From the IMG/VR virus record IMGVR_UViG_3300044675_004921, positions 1-22,909 of that record: a stretch of DNA of 22,909 bases. One strand, 5' to 3'. This stretch comes from a virus. The notes beneath the pieces are model-generated. The model ran no database searches. It was not told where the DNA came from and saw nothing but the letters and a program-made list of their open reading frames with translations. Positions 17,769 to 22,909 of this stretch are shown here, piece by piece. Every line of letters begins with the position of its first letter. The first letter of the stretch is position 1. The position numbers and the translations under genes are program-made.

Positions 17769-20700
17769 TTATCTTACCTGTAATTCGGCGGGTGTGAGAG
17801 CTGGGATCACAACCACATTATTTGCTGTTGCTGCATTAACAAAAATTTCGTAGGGCATACATTTTATTTCATATAAATCTCCGAAGCTCATAGATGGGTC
17901 ATTTGGAACAAGTACGACTGAACTAATAAGTTCTCCTACAGTTGCGTGCAAATATGCAGTGAGTTCTGAGAAATAGAAAGTGTCTCCAAAATTCCAAAAG
18001 TTAATATTAAAATAGTTATTCATGGCTGAAAGTACTGCGCTGCGAATTTCACTATCACTTGCGTTTACATTAGGTGCTTTAACAACCTTAACAGTAGAAC
18101 GCAGCGCGGAATCTGCTTTAGCACCGAACAGAGGCTTGAATACTACACTGTTTACTATAACTGCGTCACTAAGCATTTTGTAGTTTTGAATCTGCCCGTA
18201 TTCTTGTTGTAGTTCGCCGATAGTAGGTCTAGTAGGTTCTGGAATAGTATTTGTGGTGTCCACAATCCAATTCTGATATGCGGTATAGTAAGACTGAGTA
18301 ACCACATACAAGTCAATAATATTAGTTGTCACTGGGTCAATTCTTGTAGTGTTATTACTATTGTGTCGGTACTGATAGCTAAGTCCCTGACGACCTGGCT
18401 TCATTGAATATTGAAGCTGTTCAGTTAAAATATAGACAGGAGTTGTTTTGGTCTGATCTTGTATTGTCTTATAGAACTTATTTTCTGTATAAGCATAGAA
18501 CAAAGTGCCCAATGGATAGTCATATTTGTTGACTTCTATTTGGCTTTTATTTGGATAGGTATATACGACATCACTAGATGGAATGACATATTGACGAGTT
18601 AAGTTAATAGGATCCTGTACTGTTTCGAAAAATACATAAACACCTACATTAATGTTGTTATTTTGATATCCGGTAATCTCATTAAAATAATCTGGATTCA
18701 ATATTAATTGGCGATTATTGACATCAGTAGTTGCAACCTCAACTTGAAAGTCGTTAACATACCCATCGCTTTCTACTGTCTGACCTAAAATATTCATTTT
18801 AATGTCAAGACCCAAAGATGAGTTTGAACCAAACTGACTATTAATTGCCAACACATTGATGAAGTCTTGTATGATTTTGCCAGAGAAAGGATCGTACACT
18901 AACTCGTTGGGACTGTAGGTAAATCTTGTGTCAGCCACACTACCAAAGTAATATGTCAATGCTTTATAGGTAATAGTGTAAGTATTTGCACCGGTAGAGT
19001 CAAACTTTACAAAGTAATTTGCATCATTGAATGAACTGATTGACCAGCGTTCTTCATTTACTAATAAACTATTATTGAATACTAAAGAAAAGTCTTGTTG
19101 CAATTCCATTTTAATCAAGCATTCTTGAATCAAATTAGTAGACAGCGAATTATCAAAGACCGGTATGATTTGTGTGAGGATTACCCCTGAAGGAACATAT
19201 CCGTTAACTTTAATTGGACCTGCTCCATTAGCAAAGCTACCGCTTCCATTGTTACTACCGTCACCGACAACACTTAGTACAGTAGACCAAATGTATGTGT
19301 TCTCATTACTAGGCGCAATACCTGGGACTAATCTATTTGTAGTAAGATCAAAATAATAACCATCAGGTGCATTGAACTTCAGAATAGCGCCCGGTGTTAA
19401 GTATTTTAAATTAGTAGTATTGAATGTGCCTACACTCTGTGGTTGTTCTAGTGAACCAGAAACAGTAAACACATATCCTGACTCAGCACCAGTATCTACG
19501 CTACTAGTTTTCCAATACACCACTTGATTAGATGGACTAGACGGCAGATTATATCTTGTGTAATTTTGAATATAGTATTGTGTTGCCCGATTCAGTGATA
19601 ACACACTTGATAGTGTATCAGTAAAGAATGCAATGATGTCACTGGTTGTATTAATAGTAAGTGTTAAGAACCCATCACTATCATCCTGATATAATGCTCC
19701 GTCGTTACCAAAGCTGTTAGTACTTGAATACTTGCCAGTAGGATCTAGTAAGTCTAAGTTTTTGCTTACACCGATGCTTGATCTATTGATTGCTTTACTT
19801 TTAATAATTGAACTGTATAATGTGTATGGGAAGTTATTATAGTCTTCGCCATTGACCATTCTGTTCTGTGTGTAGTAGCGAGTAGGAGCACGAAGTTTAA
19901 TTTCATCTAGTGCTTCACGCTGCTGTGCAGTATTTACCGGCAAAGGCAATTCTAGATTAAAAGTAATAGTTTCGAACTTGTTTACTCTGCTCAAATATGT
20001 AAATGTTACGCTAACGCCGGCCATTTCTAGCGGATCAATCGTGTAGCTTAACGCATTTCCTGCTCGTACATATGCAGTAAAGTTTCCTACAGGGATAGCA
20101 CTGAATACGCCATCACCGAATACATAGGTAACCTGATCATTAAATCTAGAGTCAACCGAAAAGATTGCTCTACTTGATGATTCGGTCTGCAAATATGCAT
20201 CTGCATATACATTTTCAACCTGAGTCCATTGCGATAGACTACCGTTTTCCAATACCTGATACAGCCATGTATCGCTGTTGTTGATTCCTTGCACATCAAT
20301 ATCAGCCGTTTGGTTACTAATTTGCTGCTGGAAAGAAAAATCATATGTGGTAAGCGACCCTTGCTTGAAGTAAAAGAAGAATCCAGTTTGAGGGCTGCCA
20401 AACCCTAACTTATCATTTCTATAAAGAATGTTGAATAGACCAGATGGGGCAGGTGGAATTTCGTACACATAATCAGTGTCTACCGAACTTGCGCTTACTA
20501 GTTCAAAGCCCATGTTGACTCCATCAACTGTGCTTTCAAATGGCACGATAGGCAAAACAGTATTAGGGATAGACATCGTGTATTCAGCAGTAGTTACTCC
20601 TAGCAAATCTTGCACATTGCCTGGCTTTCCTATTTTTTGAGTATCGATTAGGGTCGCATTGATGATGGTGTTAAACTGTTCTAACCAATTAGGGTTAGCA

Positions 20701-21140
20701 GGGTCGTTCCAAAGAATAGTTTGGTTACTGAGATTTAGGCCGTTAATGTCAGAAATGTTTTGAGTAGTAGACACGCTTGTTACCTTTAAGTAACCCTGTG
20801 CTGCGATATTTCTTTTTGGTGTGTAGCTGACAAGATTGGCAAGCTTGATAACACTGTCACGGCGTTCAGCAGTATCGATAAAATTTTCACGAGCATTCAA
20901 GTCATTACGGAAAGCAAGACCCTGTCCCATAAATGCGATGACATCAAGCAGTGCGATGAACTCACTTGATTCAGTGTAGTCGTTAAATGTTTCGGGATAA
21001 TACAGTTGCAGGTAGTCAATGAAACTTTTTCTTAAAGTTTCATAGTCATAACTTCTAAAGTCAGCTTCACTGAAGGTTTGGTAGATAGTCTTCCAGTCAT
21101 TCAAACCGAACAAAGCAGATTGTCTAGAACTTGTTGCCAT
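17769..21140 (-). CDS. 6: Baseplate wedge protein gp6 (baseplate J-like), enlarged
   Basis: The 1,123-residue product starts MATSSRQSALFGLNDWKTIY. In T4, gp6 forms the wedge ring that joins neighbouring wedges around the hub. Visible marks are the N-terminal helical segment with LLDVIAFMGQGLAFRNDLNA (65-84) and ERRDSVIKLANLVSYTPKR (92-110); the baseplate-J signature FGDGVFSAIPVGNFTAYVRAG (starting at 341) followed by KLRAPTRYYTQNRMVNGEDY (415-434); and a C-terminal segment from about 1035 (AVLSAMNNYFNINFWNFGDT). T4 gp6 has about 660 residues, so this protein carries several hundred extra residues, mostly between about 480 and 1000, in a beta-rich stretch that I do not recognise. Gene 25 lies 55 bases upstream and the giant gene follows 8 bases downstream, as expected of a structural operon. 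A late-promoter-like octamer lies 22 bases before the ATG. The family call is strong; the function of the extra region is unknown. Confidence 0.92.
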   Translation of the reverse strand: MATSSRQSALFGLNDWKTIYQTFSEADFRSYDYETLRKSFIDYLQLYYPETFNDYTESSEFIALLDVIAFMGQGLAFRNDLNARENFIDTAERRDSVIKLANLVSYTPKRNIAAQGYLKVTSVSTTQNISDINGLNLSNQTILWNDPANPNWLEQFNTIINATLIDTQKIGKPGNVQDLLGVTTAEYTMSIPNTVLPIVPFESTVDGVNMGFELVSASSVDTDYVYEIPPAPSGLFNILYRNDKLGFGSPQTGFFFYFKQGSLTTYDFSFQQQISNQTADIDVQGINNSDTWLYQVLENGSLSQWTQVENVYADAYLQTESSSRAIFSVDSRFNDQVTYVFGDGVFSAIPVGNFTAYVRAGNALSYTIDPLEMAGVSVTFTYLSRVNKFETITFNLELPLPVNTAQQREALDEIKLRAPTRYYTQNRMVNGEDYNNFPYTLYSSIIKSKAINRSSIGVSKNLDLLDPTGKYSSTNSFGNDGALYQDDSDGFLTLTINTTSDIIAFFTDTLSSVLSLNRATQYYIQNYTRYNLPSSPSNQVVYWKTSSVDTGAESGYVFTVSGSLEQPQSVGTFNTTNLKYLTPGAILKFNAPDGYYFDLTTNRLVPGIAPSNENTYIWSTVLSVVGDGSNNGSGSFANGAGPIKVNGYVPSGVILTQIIPVFDNSLSTNLIQECLIKMELQQDFSLVFNNSLLVNEERWSISSFNDANYFVKFDSTGANTYTITYKALTYYFGSVADTRFTYSPNELVYDPFSGKIIQDFINVLAINSQFGSNSSLGLDIKMNILGQTVESDGYVNDFQVEVATTDVNNRQLILNPDYFNEITGYQNNNINVGVYVFFETVQDPINLTRQYVIPSSDVVYTYPNKSQIEVNKYDYPLGTLFYAYTENKFYKTIQDQTKTTPVYILTEQLQYSMKPGRQGLSYQYRHNSNNTTRIDPVTTNIIDLYVVTQSYYTAYQNWIVDTTNTIPEPTRPTIGELQQEYGQIQNYKMLSDAVIVNSVVFKPLFGAKADSALRSTVKVVKAPNVNASDSEIRSAVLSAMNNYFNINFWNFGDTFYFSELTAYLHATVGELISSVVLVPNDPSMSFGDLYEIKCMPYEIFVNAATANNVVVIPALTPAELQVR

Positions 21141-21162
21141 AATGATTCATACTCTTTAAAAG

Positions 21163-21170
21163 TATTTATC
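21163..21170 (-). promoter_or_regulatory. Late-promoter-like octamer before gene 6
   Basis: On the minus strand the octamer is GATAAATA, one mismatch from the T4 late promoter TATAAATA. It ends 22 bases before the gene 6 ATG in the only non-coding gap of any size in the window (55 bases). This would give gene 6 and the giant gene their own late start. Confidence 0.4.
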
Positions 21171-21173
21171 ATT

Positions 21174-21194
21174 CTAAAAAAGCGTGATTTTTAG
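21174..21194 (-). terminator. Weak AT-rich hairpin after gene 25
   Basis: Immediately after the gene 25 stop, CTAAAAA and TTTTTAG can pair around a loop of about seven bases. The stem is almost all A-T, so it could only be a weak terminator or mRNA end-stabilising hairpin, placed just ahead of the putative gene 6 promoter. Confidence 0.2.
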
Positions 21195-21195
21195 C

Positions 21196-21645
21196 TTATT
21201 GCGGTCCGGCAGTGCCTGTTTGCTGATTCAAGAACACTGATATTAATTGTGCTTGATTAAAAGGAGTAACTGCCATTTCTAATTCAATTAGTATGCCATT
21301 CTCTTTTGGATAGACGCTGATATTAGCAATTTGAATTCTTGGATCTGCGGAAGCAACTCTACGAACTTCAGCTTGAATGGCCTGTACTATGTCAGCCGTA
21401 TTTGGTTCAAACACAAAGTCCCACATTGTGGTTCCATATCCTGGTTTACCTACCTTAGTACCCTGTCTAATATTGAACGCATTAATAAAATCTTGAATCA
21501 CTAGCTGCTCATCTACTAAGGTGAATTTCTTTCCCCAGTAAATTGGTTGTCTTATGCCGCCTGGACCCCCGTCTACTCCTGATATGGCATTGGTTGTTTT
21601 GGGTTTGTTAGCATTGATGCTTGAATATCCATAGTACTGAGGCAT
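21196..21645 (-). CDS. 25: Baseplate wedge protein gp25 (GPW/gp25 family)
   Basis: The 149-residue product starts MPQYYGYSSINANKPKTTNA. T4 gp25 (132 residues) is a small wedge protein and part of the conserved core shared by contractile tails and type VI secretion sheaths. The family pattern is clear: a KKFTLVDEQLVIQDFINAFN lead-in (from 39), then GTKVGKPGYGTTMWDFVFEP (62-81), equivalent to the usual R..PGYG..L...LFEP core, then a helix (ADIVQAIQAEVRRVASADPR) and a final beta pair (IANISVYPKENGILIELEMA). The N-terminal ~35 residues are Asn/Gly-rich and probably extended. The gene sits between the Ala-rich protein gene (20-base gap) and gene 6. A GGGA lies 12 bases before the ATG, a rather long spacing for a ribosome site. 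An AT-rich octamer close to the T4 late promoter overlaps the previous stop codon. Confidence 0.93.
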   Translation of the reverse strand: MPQYYGYSSINANKPKTTNAISGVDGGPGGIRQPIYWGKKFTLVDEQLVIQDFINAFNIRQGTKVGKPGYGTTMWDFVFEPNTADIVQAIQAEVRRVASADPRIQIANISVYPKENGILIELEMAVTPFNQAQLISVFLNQQTGTAGPQ

Positions 21646-21662
21646 AGTATTATTTAGTCCCT

Positions 21663-21670
21663 AATTTATA
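21663..21670 (-). promoter_or_regulatory. Late-promoter-like octamer before gene 25
   Basis: On the minus strand the octamer is TATAAATT, one mismatch from TATAAATA. It overlaps the TAA stop of the upstream gene and lies 17 bases before the gene 25 ATG. AT-rich DNA makes chance matches likely, so support is modest. Confidence 0.3.
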
Positions 21671-22909
21671 TGAAAGTAGTGTTGTCAGATGGTCCTATAA
21701 TTCCTGCAATAGAATTATTGATATCTGTCTGCGAAGAAGATGATCTAGCCTGTAACTGTGTAATTGCAGTTGAACCCTGACCAGCGATTGACTTCACGGT
21801 GTTCTTCGTTGGGTTATTATTGGTTTGCTGCATGACTTCCATTGCACTGGCTTTTATTGTACTAACCGCACTTCCTAAATTAGCACTGTTAAGCATATTT
21901 GTTGCCGTTTGACTTGCAGATGACATCAATGATCTAACATCATCTACTGCGTTTTCACCAAACGATTCTGCTTTCTTGCGTAATGATACTAATTCCGAAT
22001 CATTCAATATGGAATCTAATATACCCTGTGCTGATGCTATTCCTCTATCTCCGGCAGGGAAATTAGATTCTGCTTCAAATAATTTGTCAGTTGCTTCTTT
22101 GATTTTTTGATCCCAGTTTTCTAGCTCATCAAAAATCTTAAATGCGTCTTTATTCTTCTTAATTAACTGTTCTACCTGATTAACCACTCCCGCTTTGATT
22201 TCTCCGACAAGGTTAGGTATTGGAATTTTAGGATTGCTCAAGAGTGTCTTAACTTGAGAATCTACTCCCAATCTATCAAACGTATTGAAACTTATTGTAG
22301 GTAGTTTGACCTTAGCTGGTCCGCCTGCACCCAATGCTGACAGCCCTGACAATAATCCTGCTGCTTTACCTAAAGGTAATGCCGATGATATCAGATTAGT
22401 AAGTCCGCCTTCTTTACCTAATACTCCGCCTAATTTGCTATTAATTGAATTTGTTATTCCATCAACAGTCTTACTCACTTCGTTAATAGCAGAGGTCTGT
22501 AAGTTTTTAACCAGGTCTCCTAACATCTCCGTCCCCGGTAAGCTGTTAATGGCGCCTTCAGCATTATTCATGACGGCAGAAATAGCTCTTGCTCCACCTG
22601 GTAAATTGTTAATACCACTAGCCAATGCAGATGACATAGCTGCGCTTGCACCCGATTGGATAGCGTTAGCAGCATTGCTTAATTCTGTCATATCCCCCTT
22701 AGCAATAGCAGATGCAGCACCTGCAATACCACTTATGTCTTTTACTGCATTATTGATATCGGTAATTGTATTTTCAATATTAGATGGAACTAAGGGTGAT
22801 GTACTTCTTATTCCAGTGACATCAGTATTGATATCATTAAAAATATTATTCAGAGTGTTCATAGGATTCACTATCGATCCTAAATTATCAGGTATTCCAT
22901 TAATTAAGT
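21666..22909 (-). CDS. Ala/Gly-rich helical protein of unknown function, probable tail/baseplate component (5' end uncertain)
   Basis: I do not recognise this protein. The last clear start is a GTG at 22871 (401 residues, starting MNPMNTLNNIFNDINTDVTG) with AGGA six bases upstream. However, the same frame is open to the right edge and reads like protein (LINGIPDNLGSIVNP), so the gene probably begins outside the window, with at least 413 residues present. An ATG at 22862 is a third option but has no good ribosome site. Residues about 40-185 are rich in Ala, Gly, Ser and Asn with short helical repeats (ISGIAGAASAIAKGD; SGASAAMSSALASGIN). Residues 225-315 are charged and helical, probably coiled coil (NQVEQLIKKNKDAFKIFDEL). 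The C-terminus from 316 is Ser/Thr/Asn-rich. There is no cysteine, signal peptide or convincing membrane span. Its place just upstream of gene 25 suggests a structural tail or baseplate role, but no enzymatic or lysozyme motif is visible. Confidence 0.75.
   Translation of the reverse strand, partial: LINGIPDNLGSIVNPMNTLNNIFNDINTDVTGIRSTSPLVPSNIENTITDINNAVKDISGIAGAASAIAKGDMTELSNAANAIQSGASAAMSSALASGINNLPGGARAISAVMNNAEGAINSLPGTEMLGDLVKNLQTSAINEVSKTVDGITNSINSKLGGVLGKEGGLTNLISSALPLGKAAGLLSGLSALGAGGPAKVKLPTISFNTFDRLGVDSQVKTLLSNPKIPIPNLVGEIKAGVVNQVEQLIKKNKDAFKIFDELENWDQKIKEATDKLFEAESNFPAGDRGIASAQGILDSILNDSELVSLRKKAESFGENAVDDVRSLMSSASQTATNMLNSANLGSAVSTIKASAMEVMQQTNNNPTKNTVKSIAGQGSTAITQLQARSSSSQTDINNSIAGIIGPSDNTTFI

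Noticed and set aside
19165-19356. Plus-strand ORF of 63 codons
   Set aside because: It is antisense to gene 6 with no supporting signal.
20087-20401. Minus-strand ORF of 104 codons in another frame of gene 6
   Set aside because: It overlaps the conserved gp6 region in a different frame and resembles nothing I know.

Overview
The window looks like part of the baseplate and tail-fibre region of a large myovirus of the T4-like marine type (cyanophage or pelagiphage-like). Three things suggest this. A gp25-type and a gp6-type baseplate wedge gene lie next to each other. The giant gene after them opens with sequence I recognise from memory as a family of very large, uncharacterised virion proteins encoded beside gene 6 in such phages. 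AT-rich octamers close to the T4 late promoter (TATAAATA) precede genes 25 and 6. The DNA is AT-rich. The host cannot be named from this sequence.

All genes are on the minus strand, so transcription runs from the right edge to the left edge. In that order they are: (i) an alanine/glycine-rich helical protein of unknown function (21666 to the right edge, probably missing its start); (ii) gene 25 (21196-21645); (iii) gene 6 (17769-21140), much longer than T4 gp6; (iv) one giant reading frame that starts at 17760, eight bases after the gene 6 stop, and runs off the left edge without a stop. It has at least 5,920 codons. No tRNA, mobile element, CRISPR array or plus-strand gene is supported. No intergenic gap exceeds about 55 bases.

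The giant protein is a chain of recognisable modules. Roughly the first 2,350 residues resemble the conserved front of the large marine-phage virion protein family. Residues about 2,360-3,100 hold seven FG-GAP/integrin-type blades. Residues about 3,100-3,880 return to the family pattern, with an EVKPYH motif and two GxGY/P repeats. Residues about 4,100-4,840 are rich in tandem YYV-type beta modules. Residues about 4,960-5,480 hold a second seven-repeat array of the Ycf48/BNR type (AVGDDG...S.D...W). The rest carries two more YYV modules and is cut at the window edge. A separate ~48-residue module (GTTDF...GA..N.VG..F.ATG.G.GTGTA) occurs three times, always inserted inside one of the two propellers.

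The likely biology is a late structural operon. gp25 and gp6 build the baseplate wedge, and the giant protein is probably anchored to it and projects propellers and beta modules outward, perhaps for host recognition or cell-surface binding. That role is inferred. The module architecture is read directly from the sequence.
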